64,000 nucleotides of DNA from an uncultured Chloracidobacterium sp. (GTDB taxonomy: Bacteria > Acidobacteriota > Blastocatellia > Pyrinomonadales > Pyrinomonadaceae), in the NCBI GenBank assembly GCA_937941715.1, contig CALDGX010000103.1, positions 34,109 through 98,108 of the forward strand. The letters run 5' to 3'. Each line of letters opens with the position of its first letter. Position 1 is the stretch's first letter. A model generated the notes under the pieces. It saw only the letters and a list, made by a program, of their open reading frames with translations. It ran no database searches and was not told where the DNA came from. Shown here piece by piece: positions 1-9,198 of this stretch. The position numbers and the translations under genes were made by a program.

Positions 1-380
1 CACAGCTGCTGTCGCTCGAGGATCTGGCGAGTTCACCGGAGATATCATTTGGCGGGGCTGATCTGGTCACGCTCTCAGCCTGCAGTACGGCTGTTGCAAA
101 CGACTCGAACGGACAAGAGGTTGACTCGCTAGCCGAGGCGATCCAGACCAAGAGCGGCAAGGCGGTCCTGGCGACATTGTGGGCGGTCTATGACGAAAGT
201 ACGGCCGAACTGATGACGTCGTTCTATCGCGCACGGCAACAGGACCCGTCGATGACCAAGGCCGAAGCCCTGAACCATGCTCAACGCGCGATGCTCGGCG
301 ATCCGCAAGCCGGCGGTAAGCGGCCGTTCGCTCACCCATATTATTGGTCAGGGTTCGTACTGATCGGAAACTGGCGTTAG
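1..380 (+). CDS. CHAT domain protein, C-terminal fragment
   Basis: The reading frame is open from the window edge to the TAG at 378-380, so only the last ~126 residues are visible. They match the end of a CHAT domain (caspase-like peptidase fold often joined to TPR repeats): a LSACSTA segment holding the expected catalytic Cys, then [10 protein letters not shown], a [15 protein letters not shown] segment and a C-terminal helix typical of the family. The His half of the dyad and any TPR part lie upstream of the window. Known CHAT proteins act as proteases or signalling modules, but the substrate here cannot be inferred. The last 4 bases overlap the convergent Lrp-type gene. Confidence 0.85.
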   Translation, partial: QLLSLEDLASSPEISFGGADLVTLSACSTAVANDSNGQEVDSLAEAIQTKSGKAVLATLWAVYDESTAELMTSFYRARQQDPSMTKAEALNHAQRAMLGDPQAGGKRPFAHPYYWSGFVLIGNWR

Positions 381-811
381 ACCTCGATCACACGCCGCTC
401 AACGGGCGACGACAGCACTATCGTCGTTGTCGTGATGCCGTATGGTGTGAGGCGGTCGATCACCTGCTGAAGGTGGCCGACGGATCGAAGCGCGACCTTC
501 ATAATGAACGAATCACCTCCGGTGCCGCGGTGACATTCGAGGACTTCGTTCGACTCTTCGACAACACGTATGATGTGGCTGTAATCGACGCCGGTGATGC
601 TCATTCGGACAAAAGCCGTGATCGGCAGTCCGACCTTAGAGGTATCGATATCAGCCCGATAGCCTGTGATAATGCCGGCGTCCTCCAGCTTGCGAACACG
701 TTCGATTATCGCCGGCGTCGTCAGACCGACCCGCCGGCCTAGTTCGGCAAAGCTGACGCGGGCGTTAACCTGCAGCTCGGTCAGTATCTTGCGGTCAATT
801 TCATCGATCAT
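377..811 (-). CDS. Lrp/AsnC family transcriptional regulator
   Basis: About 144 residues from the ATG at 811 (a TTG at 826 would add 5 residues and is less likely). An N-terminal winged helix-turn-helix starts [14 protein letters not shown] and contains [17 protein letters not shown]; the C-terminal half is the ligand-binding RAM domain, with [12 protein letters not shown] and [12 protein letters not shown]. It is divergent from phenylalanine hydroxylase with a short intergenic region holding a good inverted repeat (868-892). Lrp-type regulators next to tyrosine/phenylalanine catabolic genes commonly sense the amino acid. Control of the phh-hpd-hmgA cluster is inferred from position. Confidence 0.9.
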   Translation of the reverse strand: MIDEIDRKILTELQVNARVSFAELGRRVGLTTPAIIERVRKLEDAGIITGYRADIDTSKVGLPITAFVRMSITGVDYSHIIRVVEESNEVLECHRGTGGDSFIMKVALRSVGHLQQVIDRLTPYGITTTTIVLSSPVERRVIEV

Positions 812-867
812 AAAGCATAAGCACAATAGAAACTAATAATCTAAAGTCACGGCCCGATAATAACTTA

Positions 868-892
868 TGATCGTTATTCAAACAAACGATCA
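868..892. promoter_or_regulatory. Inverted repeat, candidate operator of the divergent Lrp-type regulator
   Basis: TGATCGTT at 868-875 and AACGATCA at 885-892 form a perfect 8-bp inverted repeat around a 9-base spacer, in the intergenic region between the regulator and phenylalanine hydroxylase. Just downstream are TTGCAT (894-899) and GATAAC (918-923), 18 bases apart, a possible -35/-10 pair for the hydroxylase. An operator for the Lrp-type protein is the simplest reading; no binding data exist. Confidence 0.5.
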
Positions 893-971
893 CTTGCATT
901 ACAATTACTTATTTCAGGATAACTCTGCGTTTTCGAAGATCATCAAACGTATGCAAGGAGCTGCCCAAAAG

Positions 972-1874
972 ATGCTGACAGATACTGCTTTATCCGCCGC
1001 CGAGGCCGACTTTGAGATCGGGAATTACCGCGTTTCTGATGAGGATCTGCCGGAGTTTAAGGACCTCAAGTTCGAGAATATCAACGAACTGCATATCGAC
1101 CATCCCGGTGCCAACGACGCCGCTTACCGTGCCCGGCGTGACTACATTGCGTCGTGTGCAAAGAGCTTTCGCGAGACCGGCGAGATCACCGATGTTGATT
1201 ACAGCCCCCGCGAACAGCGTGTCTGGCGGTACGTGGCCGAGGAGCTCGAGGAACTTCAGCAAAAATACGCGTCGCCGTTTTACCTCCGTGCCAAAAAGGA
1301 TCTCGGCATCCGTACGGACCAGATACCGCAACTTTCGGAGATGAATCGGCGATTGAAGGAACTGACCGGTTTTCGCCTCGCTCCGATCGAGGGCCTTGTC
1401 GAAACGCGCGGATTTCTATCGTGGCTCTCGTACCGCGTCATGCTCTGCACGCAGTACATACGCCATCATTCGCAGCCGGCATACACGCCGGAGCCGGATA
1501 TCGTCCACGAAGCGATCGGCCATATCCCGATGTTCACCAACCCGAATTTTGCCGACTTTTCGCAGTTCATCGGCCACGGGGCACGCATCGCCACCGACGA
1601 GCAGCTCGAACAACTCGGCCGCCTCTACTGGTTCACCGTCGAATTCGGCCTGGTCGAGCACGAAGGCGACATCAAGGCATACGGAGCGGGATTATTGTCC
1701 TCCTTCGGCGAGCTGGAACACGCTTTTTCGGACAAGGTCGAGCGGCGGCCGTTCAACCTCGAACAGGTCATCAATCACGAATACACATACAGCGATATGC
1801 AGCCGGTGCTTTACGTGATCCCGTCATACGCAGAGTTGAAAGAAGTAACCAAGAAGTACATTGAGAGATTCTAA
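972..1874 (+). CDS. phhA: Phenylalanine 4-monooxygenase
   Basis: Iron- and pterin-dependent aromatic amino acid hydroxylase converting phenylalanine to tyrosine. From the ATG at 972 it has 300 residues, normal for the short bacterial enzymes. The non-haem iron ligands are visible as His179 and His184 in [12 protein letters not shown] and Glu224 in WFTVEFGL. The frame stays open upstream to an ATG at 867, but that lies inside the inverted repeat and has no ribosome site, whereas AAGGAG at 955-960 precedes 972. The stop codon overlaps the hpd start (TAATG), so the two genes are probably translationally coupled. A pterin dehydratase gene is not seen nearby. Confidence 0.95.
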   Translation: MLTDTALSAAEADFEIGNYRVSDEDLPEFKDLKFENINELHIDHPGANDAAYRARRDYIASCAKSFRETGEITDVDYSPREQRVWRYVAEELEELQQKYASPFYLRAKKDLGIRTDQIPQLSEMNRRLKELTGFRLAPIEGLVETRGFLSWLSYRVMLCTQYIRHHSQPAYTPEPDIVHEAIGHIPMFTNPNFADFSQFIGHGARIATDEQLEQLGRLYWFTVEFGLVEHEGDIKAYGAGLLSSFGELEHAFSDKVERRPFNLEQVINHEYTYSDMQPVLYVIPSYAELKEVTKKYIERF

Positions 1875-3019
1875 TGATCACAGAAACGAATACAACTATC
1901 GAAACGAATACCGCGGTGCAGAATCCTCTTGGATTGAAAAAGATACACCACGTTGAGTTTTACGTCGGGAACGCCAAGCAAGCGGAGTTTTATTATCGCA
2001 AGGCGTTCGGGTTTTCGCGGCACGCCTACTCGGGGCTTGAGACCGGTAACCGCGAATCGACGAGCTATGTGATGCGGCAGGGCAACATCAATTTTGTTCT
2101 GACTGCGCCGATGGGGCCTGAGCATCCGGCGGCCGAACATATCAAGCTGCACGGAGACGGTGTCAAGGACATCGCGTTTTACGTTGAGGATGCCGATCAC
2201 GCCTTTAACGAAGCGGTCAAACGCGGAGCAACTCCCGTTATCGAACCCCACGACTGGCAGGACGAACACGGCTCGGTCCGCAAGGCCGCGATCGCGACCT
2301 ACGGCGATACGATCCATTCATTTATCTCGTACAACACCAATAACGGCCACAATTATTCGGGCCCGTTTCTGCCCGGCTTTGTCGCCCAGGAGGTTTCGGG
2401 CGACGGCGTCGGCCTGATGCTGGTCGACCACATCGTCGGCAATGTCGAGCTCGGCAAGATGACGCATTGGTGCGATTTTTACCGCGACGTATTGGGCTTT
2501 TTCCGCTACATTACGTTTGACGACAAGGACATCTCGACCGAATATTCGGCACTGATGTCGATCGTCATGAGCGACGGTCAGCACAATATCAAATTTCCGA
2601 TCAATGAACCGGCCGAGGGAAAAGGCGGCAAATCGCAGATCCAGGAATACATCGATTTTTACCGCTCAGCGGGTGCCCAGCATGTCGCCCTGCTCTGCCG
2701 CGACGTGATGCACACTGTCGAAAAACTTCAGCAGAACGGCGTCGAATTCCTCCGCGTGCCGGACACGTATTACGAAGAACTGCCTGACCGCGTCGGAGAG
2801 ATCGATGAGGACATAGACGAGCTGAAGCGTCTCGGCATCCTTGTGGACCGCGACGACGAAGGCTATCTGCTCCAGATCTTTACCAAGCCGGTCGAGGACC
2901 GCCCGACGGTTTTCTACGAGATCCTTCAGCGAAAGGGCTGCAAGGGTTTTGGAAAGGGCAACTTTAAGGCGTTGTTTGTTTCAATTGAAGAAGAGCAAAG
3001 GCGGAGAGGAAATCTCTAA
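1874..3019 (+). CDS. hpd: 4-hydroxyphenylpyruvate dioxygenase
   Basis: Converts 4-hydroxyphenylpyruvate to homogentisate, the second committed step of tyrosine breakdown. At 381 residues it is full length, with two VOC-type halves. The Fe(II) ligands are recognisable: His186 in LVDHIVGN, His270 in AQHVALLC and Glu349 in [11 protein letters not shown]. The C-terminal [11 protein letters not shown] segment is typical of the family. It starts inside the stop codon of phhA and is followed by homogentisate dioxygenase after the interposed mannosidase gene. The transaminase that would supply its substrate is not in the window. Confidence 0.96.
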   Translation: MITETNTTIETNTAVQNPLGLKKIHHVEFYVGNAKQAEFYYRKAFGFSRHAYSGLETGNRESTSYVMRQGNINFVLTAPMGPEHPAAEHIKLHGDGVKDIAFYVEDADHAFNEAVKRGATPVIEPHDWQDEHGSVRKAAIATYGDTIHSFISYNTNNGHNYSGPFLPGFVAQEVSGDGVGLMLVDHIVGNVELGKMTHWCDFYRDVLGFFRYITFDDKDISTEYSALMSIVMSDGQHNIKFPINEPAEGKGGKSQIQEYIDFYRSAGAQHVALLCRDVMHTVEKLQQNGVEFLRVPDTYYEELPDRVGEIDEDIDELKRLGILVDRDDEGYLLQIFTKPVEDRPTVFYEILQRKGCKGFGKGNFKALFVSIEEEQRRRGNL

Positions 3020-3026
3020 AATTGAG

Positions 3027-3098
3027 ACCACAGATGGACACGGATAGACACAGATAAGAGACCGATCTATCTGTGATTATCCGTAGTTAATCCGTGGT
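3027..3098. repeat. Palindromic dispersed repeat, copy A
   Basis: Left arm 3027-3056 (begins ACCACAGATGGACACGGATA) and right arm 3068-3098 are imperfect inverted repeats that could fold into a long hairpin around a short loop. The related copy B at 4533-4608 shares the GGACACGGATA core and the closing TGTG...TAATC..GTGG pattern. The right arm ends only 10 bases before the ATG of the mannosidase gene and leaves it without a Shine-Dalgarno sequence. It could be a REP-like mobile repeat, a transcript-end hairpin, or both. Confidence 0.75.
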
Positions 3099-3108
3099 TG
3101 ATTTCTCG

Positions 3109-4524
3109 ATGAAGCGAAGAACATTTATCAAACTGTCGACGCTTGCGGGTGTCGGGGCGTTGGCGGCGGAGAGCGGCTTTGCAATTGGCGAATTCGTCAG
3201 CAACCGGCCACCGGTCGCTGGCCGCAAGTTTGTGAGCGAGGCCGTCGAGCGGCAGATCGTCGACATTAAGTCGCGGATCAAAGATCCGGAACTCGGCTGG
3301 CTGTTTGAAAACTGCTATCCAAATACGCTTGATACGACCGTTCGGACCGGGAAACGCGACGGCAAGCCCGATTCGTTTGTCATCACGGGCGATATAGATG
3401 CTCTCTGGCTTCGCGATTCGACGGCGCAGGTGACGCCATATCTGCCACTCGCAAAAACAGACGAAAAGCTGCGGCTGATGATCCGCGGGCTTATTCATCG
3501 TCAGGCGTTCTCGATACTGCTTGACCCATATGCCAACGCATTTCTGCCCGACCCGAACGGCCGGGGCTGGGACGATCTGCCGAAGAATCTGCCCGGCGTT
3601 CACGAACGCAAATGGGAGGTCGATTCGCTATGCTACGCGATACGCCTGTCATATCAGTACTGGCGTGTGACCGGTGACACGTCGCCCTTTGACAATGAGT
3701 GGGCCGACGCGATGCGGCTGATATTAAAGACTTTTCGCGTCGAGCAGATGAAGGACGGCCCGAGCCCGTACCGTTTTATCAGGCGGACGACCGATATGTT
3801 TGACGCTCCGCCTTTTCAGGGCGAGGGCTATCCTATCAAACCTTGCGGCCTGATCCGCTCGGCGTTTCGGCCGTCGGACGACTCGACGATCTTCGGGTTT
3901 CTAATTCCGTCAAACATGTTCGCCGTCGTTGAACTGCGGCATTTGGCCGAGATGTTTGCCAAGATCAAAGATCTACCCGCAACCGCACAGGAATGTACCT
4001 TGCTCGCTGACGAGGTCGAACGGGCAATAATGGCCAATGCCGTATTAACGCACGAGCGTTACGGGCAGATATTCGCGTACGAGATAGACGGCTATGGCAA
4101 TCGCCTATTTATCGACGACGCCAACGTGCCCAATCTGGTCTCGATCCCTTACATAGGGTTTGTTCCGGCTACTGATCCGATCTATCGGAACACGCGAGCC
4201 TTTGCCCTGAGCGACGCCAATCCATATTTCGCGAGCGGAAAGGCCGCGGAGGGCGTCGGCAGCCCGCACACCGGCAAACGCTCGGTCTGGCATATCGGCC
4301 TGATAATGCGTGCGATGACCTCGACCGATGACGCCGAGATTGCCAAGTGCCTAGCGACGATCAAACGCACGCACGCCGGAACGGGATTTATGCACGAATC
4401 GTTTAACCCCGACGACCCGGCCAAATTCTCGCGAAAATGGTTCGCGTGGGCGAACACGCTGTTTGGCGAATTGATAGTAAAGTTAGACGTCGGCAACCCG
4501 AAGCTCTTGAGCCGAACATTTTGA
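3109..4524 (+). CDS. Tat-exported glycoside hydrolase family 125 (alpha-mannosidase-like)
   Basis: 471 residues from the ATG at 3109 (a GTG at 3094 lies in the repeat and is rejected). The N-terminus [10 protein letters not shown] followed by an Ala/Gly-rich stretch is a twin-arginine signal. The mature part matches GH125 (formerly DUF1237), metal-independent exo-alpha-1,6-mannosidases: [20 protein letters not shown] with the DALWLRDS core, and a conserved C-terminus with [12 protein letters not shown] and [14 protein letters not shown]. It would act on alpha-mannosides outside the cytoplasm. Its position between hpd and hmgA, flanked by two copies of a palindromic repeat, is odd for a sugar hydrolase and suggests insertion into the tyrosine operon. 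Confidence 0.88.
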   Translation: MKRRTFIKLSTLAGVGALAAESGFAIGEFVSNRPPVAGRKFVSEAVERQIVDIKSRIKDPELGWLFENCYPNTLDTTVRTGKRDGKPDSFVITGDIDALWLRDSTAQVTPYLPLAKTDEKLRLMIRGLIHRQAFSILLDPYANAFLPDPNGRGWDDLPKNLPGVHERKWEVDSLCYAIRLSYQYWRVTGDTSPFDNEWADAMRLILKTFRVEQMKDGPSPYRFIRRTTDMFDAPPFQGEGYPIKPCGLIRSAFRPSDDSTIFGFLIPSNMFAVVELRHLAEMFAKIKDLPATAQECTLLADEVERAIMANAVLTHERYGQIFAYEIDGYGNRLFIDDANVPNLVSIPYIGFVPATDPIYRNTRAFALSDANPYFASGKAAEGVGSPHTGKRSVWHIGLIMRAMTSTDDAEIAKCLATIKRTHAGTGFMHESFNPDDPAKFSRKWFAWANTLFGELIVKLDVGNPKLLSRTF

Positions 4525-4532
4525 ATTGTGAA

Positions 4533-4608
4533 ACCACAAACGGACACGGATAAACGCAGATTTGGATAAGATCTTATCGGCGTCTATCTGTGTTAATCTG
4601 TGGCTAAT
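4533..4608. repeat. Palindromic dispersed repeat, copy B
   Basis: Left arm starts ACCACAAACGGACACGGATA at 4533; the right arm ends near 4608 with TATCTGTGTTAATCTGTGGC. The centre is a perfect palindrome, ATAAGATCTTAT (4566-4577). Same orientation and layout as copy A (3027-3098), so the two bracket the GH125 gene as direct copies of a palindromic element. The right arm runs almost into the hmgA start codon at 4615, separated by a T tract. Confidence 0.75.
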
Positions 4609-4614
4609 TTTTTT

Positions 4615-5904
4615 ATGAACCTGAAATATCAAACCGGTTTTGGAAACGAATTTGCGACCGAGGCGGTCGAGGGTGTTTTGCCCATCGGGATGAACTCGCC
4701 GCAGCGGGCGCCGCTCGGGCTTTACGCCGAGCAGCTTTCGGGCACGGCTTTCACGGTGCCGCGTTCGGGAAACAAGCGCACGTGGACGTATCGCATCAGG
4801 CCGTCGGTGATGCACAGGCCGTTCGAGCGGATCGATAACCGCCGTTGGCAGAGCAAGCCCGACGATATCGACATCACGCCGAACCAACTTCGCTGGGATC
4901 CGCTGCCGGTTCCCGCTGAGCCGACCGATTTTATCGACGGCATCACGACCATTGCGCTCAACGGCGACCTGATGTCGCAGGCCGGCATCGGCATCCATAT
5001 CTACACGTTGAACCGCGGCATGGGCGACCGTTATTTTTACAACGCCGACGCTGAAATGCTGATCGTGCCGGAAATGGGCCGTCTCGGGTTCCTGACCGAA
5101 CTTGGCGCATTGCAGGCCGGTGCGGGCGAGATCGTCGTCATTCCCCGCGGCGTGAGGTTCAAGGTCGAGCCGCATCCGGACGACAAACAATGCCGCGGTT
5201 ACATCTGCGAAAATTACGGCGCTCAGTTTCGCATTCCCGACCTCGGCCCGATCGGTGCCAACGGCCTCGCAAATCCGCGTGATTTTGAAACGCCTGTCGC
5301 CTGGTACGAGGACCGCGAGGGCGAGTTTGAACAGGTCGCCAAATTTGCCGGTAACCTGTGGTCGGCGCCGATGACCCACTCGCCGCTCGACGTCGTCGGC
5401 TGGCACGGCAACTATGCCCCGTACCGCTACGACCTTCGCCGGTTCAATACGATCGGTTCGATCTCGTACGACCACCCGGACCCGAGCATTTTCACGGTGC
5501 TTACGTCGCCGTCCGGCGAAGCGGGTGTCGCCAACTGCGATTTTGCCATATTCCCCGAACGCTGGCTCGTTGCCGAAAACACGTTCCGGCCCCCGTGGTA
5601 TCACCGCAACTACATGTCCGAATACATGGGCCTCGTTTACGGCCAGTATGACGCCAAAGAAGAGGGCTTTGTCCCGGGCGGCGGCTCGCTCCACAACCAG
5701 ATGTCCGCCCACGGACCCGACCTCGACGCCTTTGAAAAGGCCTCAAACGCCGATCTTGCACCGCAAAAGCTCGAGGGCACGATGGCCTTTATGTTCGAGT
5801 CGCGCTACATTATCCGCCCGACACGCTTTGCGATGGAATGCTCACAGCTCCAGCACCAATACAGTGACGTGTGGCAGGGGTTGAAAAAGAATTTCAGGCC
5901 GTGA
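4615..5904 (+). CDS. hmgA: Homogentisate 1,2-dioxygenase
   Basis: Opens the ring of homogentisate to maleylacetoacetate. The ATG at 4615 gives 429 residues, the usual length; a GTG at 4600 lies in the repeat and is less likely. It opens with [17 protein letters not shown] and carries the C-terminal iron-site region [15 protein letters not shown] (HxxxxxE type ligands) and [15 protein letters not shown]. Together with phhA and hpd it covers Phe to maleylacetoacetate; the maleylacetoacetate isomerase and fumarylacetoacetase are not in the window. No ribosome site is visible because the repeat abuts the start. Confidence 0.95.
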   Translation: MNLKYQTGFGNEFATEAVEGVLPIGMNSPQRAPLGLYAEQLSGTAFTVPRSGNKRTWTYRIRPSVMHRPFERIDNRRWQSKPDDIDITPNQLRWDPLPVPAEPTDFIDGITTIALNGDLMSQAGIGIHIYTLNRGMGDRYFYNADAEMLIVPEMGRLGFLTELGALQAGAGEIVVIPRGVRFKVEPHPDDKQCRGYICENYGAQFRIPDLGPIGANGLANPRDFETPVAWYEDREGEFEQVAKFAGNLWSAPMTHSPLDVVGWHGNYAPYRYDLRRFNTIGSISYDHPDPSIFTVLTSPSGEAGVANCDFAIFPERWLVAENTFRPPWYHRNYMSEYMGLVYGQYDAKEEGFVPGGGSLHNQMSAHGPDLDAFEKASNADLAPQKLEGTMAFMFESRYIIRPTRFAMECSQLQHQYSDVWQGLKKNFRP

Positions 5905-6578
5905 CATTTACTAGTGAACTCAAATTCACGGCGACGCCCGACAAAGGCGAGGTTTCAGCACTATTGATACGTCCGCAGAATGCCACGCGTTTGCTCGTCC
6001 TCGCCCACGGTGCGAGTACGAATATGCGGCATGCGACGATGCAAAGCATCGCGGATGCACTCGCGGCACGAGGGATCGCGACGTTTCGCTACAATTTTCC
6101 GTATTCCGAACGCGGCGGCGGACGCGATTCGCAGGCGGTCTGTACCGAAACCATACGAAGCGCAGTGCGGGCGGCTCACGAAGCTGCTCCCGATCTTACG
6201 TTGCTCGCGGGCGGGCATTCGTTCGGCGGGCGGATGACGACAACGGCGCAGTCCGAACAGCCGATCGAGAATGTCGCCGGTCTCGTTCTGTTCTCATTCC
6301 CGCTTCACCTGCCGGGGCGGCCCGATACAAAACGAGCCGAGCATCTAGCAAATATCAAAATTCCGCTGCTCTTTCTTGCGGGCACGCGGGATGAACTCGC
6401 GACGCTCGATCTGCTCAAACCCGCTGTCAAAATGCTCGGCAAACACGCAACTCTCCACCTCATCGACACGGCAAATCACAGCTACAAGGTACTCAAGAAG
6501 TCGCGCTCATCCGACGAAGATGTCTTTGCCGAGATGGCCCGCGTGACAGACAATTGGGCCGCATCCAAGTTGAGCTGA
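5901..6578 (+). CDS. Alpha/beta hydrolase, KANL3/Tex30-like (dienelactone hydrolase type)
   Basis: From the GTG at 5901, which overlaps the hmgA stop (GTGA), it has 225 residues; an upstream GTG at 5871 would overlap hmgA further. The alpha/beta hydrolase triad is visible: Ser107 in GGHSFGGR, Asp164 in AGTRDEL and His193 in ANHSYKV, with an early LAHGAST oxyanion segment. This small family is usually annotated only as hydrolase. Coupling to hmgA suggests co-expression with tyrosine breakdown, but the sequence is not a fumarylacetoacetase, and the substrate is unknown. Confidence 0.85.
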   Translation: MTFTSELKFTATPDKGEVSALLIRPQNATRLLVLAHGASTNMRHATMQSIADALAARGIATFRYNFPYSERGGGRDSQAVCTETIRSAVRAAHEAAPDLTLLAGGHSFGGRMTTTAQSEQPIENVAGLVLFSFPLHLPGRPDTKRAEHLANIKIPLLFLAGTRDELATLDLLKPAVKMLGKHATLHLIDTANHSYKVLKKSRSSDEDVFAEMARVTDNWAASKLS

Positions 6579-6626
6579 CTAAAAACTCGTATACAAACGG
6601 GCACATTTTTAGATTAAGATGTAGCA

Positions 6627-6899
6627 ATGTGCCGCAACATCAAAACGCTCTTTAATTTCGATCCGCCGGCTACGACCGATGAGGTAAATGCTTCGGCGCT
6701 CCAGTTTGTACGAAAGCTCTCGGGCATGAACCGGCCGTCACAAGCAAACGAAGAGGCATTTCGACTGGCCGTCGAGCGGGTCGCGGTCGCAGCTCAGGAG
6801 ATGCTGAATTCGCTTGAAACTAGCGCACCGGCTCGCGATCGAGAGGTCGAGGCGGCAAAGGCACGCGAACGTGCGGCGATGAGATTTGGAAGGAGCTAG
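6627..6899 (+). CDS. DUF2277 family protein
   Basis: A 90-residue protein recognised as DUF2277 by its almost invariant start MCRNIKTLFNFDPPAT, the central LQFVRKLSG, and the C-terminal REVEAAKARERAA followed by a basic tail. The function is unknown; the family is often annotated near DNA repair or stress genes without evidence. It is followed after 2 bases by an ankyrin protein and is probably the first gene of a short transcription unit reaching 8580. Confidence 0.85.
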   Translation: MCRNIKTLFNFDPPATTDEVNASALQFVRKLSGMNRPSQANEEAFRLAVERVAVAAQEMLNSLETSAPARDREVEAAKARERAAMRFGRS

Positions 6900-6901
6900 C
6901 A

Positions 6902-7642
6902 ATGGACTCGCAAACGATCCTCGATCGCATTTCTCGCGGTCGTACCGACTTAGTCTTCGAACTTATGAAGTTGCCTGATTGGCGATCTGTTTTGCATGAG
7001 GGCGATTTTAGGCCGCTACAGTGGTTCGTTTATTACAACGACACGACCGCTCTCAAGGCAGTGCTCGATGCCGGCGGCGATCTTTCGAGCATCGATCTCG
7101 ATCAAGAGCTTGGCAACGCTTCGTTCTTTGGCCATTGGAAAGTCGTTGATTTTCTTATCTCGCATGGTGCAAATGTGAATTGGAAAGTTTCCGATACAGG
7201 CGAGACGCCGTTGCACAGTGCACTTGCCAAAGCAGGACGACCTTATTTTCTTTATGTCATCAAGCTGCTCGTCGAAAACGGTGCTGATGTGAATGCAAAG
7301 ACGATTCCCGGCGGCGAGTCCGGAGCGTTTATGCGCGATGTTCGAACGAAGGGAGAGACGCCGCTTCATCGTGCAGCAGCTTACGGCGACGAAGCGATGA
7401 TCGGATACCTGCTCGAACATGGTGCCGATAGACAAGCTCGCGACGCCAATGGCGATTCTCCGCTCACATGGGCGAGCGAACATCTGCGGCCTGGTTCGAT
7501 ACTGAAGTTACTGGCATTTCCTCCCTACAACATCAACGATTCGCATGTTGCAGATCTAACTTCGGACCACGGTTTCGGGTGGGGCTATGGTATGGAACGA
7601 AACTTTGTCGGAGAGCTTTTACCCGAAAGCTATGAGCCTTAA
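6902..7642 (+). CDS. Ankyrin repeat protein
   Basis: 246 residues with no signal peptide. Ankyrin-type repeats are clear at about residues 68-95 (ASFFGHWKVVDFLISHGANV), 100-135 (GETPLHSALAKAG...LLVENGADVN), 150-180 (GETPLHRAAAYGDEAMIGYL, LEHGADRQARD) and a last partial repeat (NGDSPLTWASEH). Such cytosolic ankyrin proteins act by protein binding; no partner can be named. The start follows DUF2277 by 2 bases, with GGAGC just upstream, and the end overlaps the VOC gene by 11 bases. Confidence 0.85.
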   Translation: MDSQTILDRISRGRTDLVFELMKLPDWRSVLHEGDFRPLQWFVYYNDTTALKAVLDAGGDLSSIDLDQELGNASFFGHWKVVDFLISHGANVNWKVSDTGETPLHSALAKAGRPYFLYVIKLLVENGADVNAKTIPGGESGAFMRDVRTKGETPLHRAAAYGDEAMIGYLLEHGADRQARDANGDSPLTWASEHLRPGSILKLLAFPPYNINDSHVADLTSDHGFGWGYGMERNFVGELLPESYEP

Positions 7643-8039
7643 GATCGAATATCTCACACCGCTTTTGCAGGTGTTCAATATGCCTCGTTCACTCGCGTTC
7701 TTTCGCGATGTGCTCGGGTTTACGATCGTGAGCGATTCGGGAAATGGGGACGAGTCAAGCTGGGTTTGGATACAGAAGGATGGATGCCATTTGATGCTCA
7801 ACGACCAATATGAGCCGGACAGTGTTCCGTCCGAATGCCCACCGGCCCGTATTCGCTGGCACAAGGATACATGTTTGTACCTTGGCTGTCGGGACGTCGA
7901 AAGCGCGTATAGATTTCTACGTGATCGCGGCCTCTTCGTAGAACCGCCGACAACCGCACCTTATGGAATGAGGCAACTATATCTCATTGATCCTGACGGC
8001 TACAACATCTGTTTCCAGGAGAGTGTCGATTATGGATAG
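7632..8039 (+). CDS. VOC family (glyoxalase/bleomycin resistance-like) protein
   Basis: 135 residues from the ATG at 7632, which overlaps the end of the ankyrin gene. It shows the VOC fold pattern: LTPLLQVFNMPRSLAFFRDVLGF at the start, HLMLND in the middle, and a C-terminal LYLIDPDGYNICFQE. The last segment normally carries a metal-binding Glu, present here. VOC proteins range from glyoxalase I to antibiotic-binding proteins, so the substrate is open. It lies between two ankyrin genes with overlaps on both sides, implying one mRNA. Confidence 0.82.
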   Translation: MSLKIEYLTPLLQVFNMPRSLAFFRDVLGFTIVSDSGNGDESSWVWIQKDGCHLMLNDQYEPDSVPSECPPARIRWHKDTCLYLGCRDVESAYRFLRDRGLFVEPPTTAPYGMRQLYLIDPDGYNICFQESVDYG

Positions 8040-8580
8040 TCTCTGGATCGAATCTCTGCACCTACTTGGCCAAGGCAGCTTCACCGCTCTGCAGGATCAT
8101 CTCGGCGGCCCTGTAGGATTTCATCGGCACATCGTCGAATGGCATTCCGAAGGTAGCTTCAACGGGCACGATGATCTGCTGGCCGAGGCGTTGTCGTGTG
8201 CGTGTATGCTGGGAAGAACCGAGACGGCGGAGCATCTACTCAACGCAGGGGTTGATCCGTACGCGGGAATGAAGACTGGACTCTCTGGGCCGCATTATGC
8301 GGTCAGCGTCGGACGATCAGATGTCGTAGAGCTTTTACTCAGACGCGGCATCGCGATCGAGGTCAAGAATTCGTATGGTGGTACGTTGCTGGGACAAGCT
8401 CTCTGGTCAGCAGCCTACGAAACCAAGCCGGAACACCCGTTCATCGTCGAACGGTTGCTCGAAGCGGGAGCATTGGTCGAACCTTGGATGATGGATTGGT
8501 GGAATGAGCAAGCAATTTCAAACGATGAGTTGAAAGAGCTCATTGCATCGCTGCTATCAAATGCTGTTCGGAGTCAATGA
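8032..8580 (+). CDS. Ankyrin repeat protein
   Basis: 182 residues from the ATG at 8032, preceded by CAGGAGAG at 8016-8023; the longer frame from 7987 would overlap the VOC gene too far. Ankyrin-type segments include LSCACMLGRTETAEHLLNAG, HYAVSVGRSDVVELLLRRGI and a degenerate VERLLEAGALVEP. No signal peptide. It overlaps the VOC gene by 8 bases. Directly after its stop begins a decayed copy of the yebC 3' end, so this stop codon may mark an old recombination border. Confidence 0.8.
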   Translation: MDSLWIESLHLLGQGSFTALQDHLGGPVGFHRHIVEWHSEGSFNGHDDLLAEALSCACMLGRTETAEHLLNAGVDPYAGMKTGLSGPHYAVSVGRSDVVELLLRRGIAIEVKNSYGGTLLGQALWSAAYETKPEHPFIVERLLEAGALVEPWMMDWWNEQAISNDELKELIASLLSNAVRSQ

Positions 8581-8695
8581 TCATTCCATCTCGCTCTCGA
8601 CGATGTCAAAATTGGTATAGACCTTTTGGACGTCGTAGTTGTCAGCGAGGGCGTTGTAGAGTCTCACATTTTACGGTCGTCACGCCCGACGGCCA
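8581..8695 (-). pseudogene. Decayed copy of the yebC 3' end
   Basis: This stretch aligns base for base with the last ~110 bases of the intact yebC gene (9714 onward, same orientation), including the shared run CAAAATTGG.ATAGACC and TTTTGGACGTCGT. By eye identity is roughly 85-90% over the first 85 positions, then two single-base gaps break the frame. The copy includes the yebC stop codon and begins exactly after the ankyrin gene stop. No ORF survives. It is a gene fossil of a duplication or of an older yebC. Confidence 0.8.
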
Positions 8696-8738
8696 CCGGA
8701 TAGTTTTTGGACAAGTGATCGATCAATAGGATCTAATT

Positions 8739-9188
8739 ATGAATGCGAACTGGAAAAAAGGCCGCGGAAAGCTGGGGCCGCTCGAACCGCTCATCGGTTC
8801 ATGGGTCGCCGGATCAGACACACCGATGGGTCATGTGAAATGCACCCGGACGTTTGCAAAACACCACGGCGACAGGTGGATCATACTCGACGCCGACTGG
8901 GATTTTGGCGGCAAGCACTATAAGGAACACGCCGTCTTCGGCCTCGATGAGAACGGCACGCTCGCGTTCTGGTCATTTACATCCGACGGCAAACACTCGG
9001 AAGGAAAACTCGTCGACGGTACCGACGTCCACGCCGATGCCATCGCCTTCGAAGCCCAAATGCCCGCCGGGATCGCCCGTATGGTCTATTGGCCCGGCGA
9101 TGACGGCAATGTTAAATGGGCCGTCGAATCTAAGACAAAAAAGGGTTGGAACAGATTTACCGAGCACACTTACGCTAAAGCAGATTGA
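8739..9188 (+). CDS. Hypothetical protein, DUF1579-like
   Basis: 149 residues, no signal peptide, ATG preceded by AGGATC. It begins with LGPLEPLIGSWVAGSDTPMG and alternates short beta-strand-like segments (WIILDADWDFGGKHYKEHAVFGLDE), consistent with a lipocalin/DUF1579-type beta-barrel that usually starts with LIGSW. No catalytic residues can be named. It stands alone, between the yebC fossil and the convergent DinB gene. Confidence 0.7.
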   Translation: MNANWKKGRGKLGPLEPLIGSWVAGSDTPMGHVKCTRTFAKHHGDRWIILDADWDFGGKHYKEHAVFGLDENGTLAFWSFTSDGKHSEGKLVDGTDVHADAIAFEAQMPAGIARMVYWPGDDGNVKWAVESKTKKGWNRFTEHTYAKAD

Positions 9189-9198
9189 ACGGGCCCGA

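Noticed and set aside
867..971. N-terminal extension of phhA starting at 867
   Set aside because: Lies in the inverted repeat and promoter-like region, without a ribosome site, and does not match the family.
4483..5712. A 409-codon minus-strand frame opposite hmgA
   Set aside because: Covers a fully conserved dioxygenase on the other strand and shows no domain; shadow frame.
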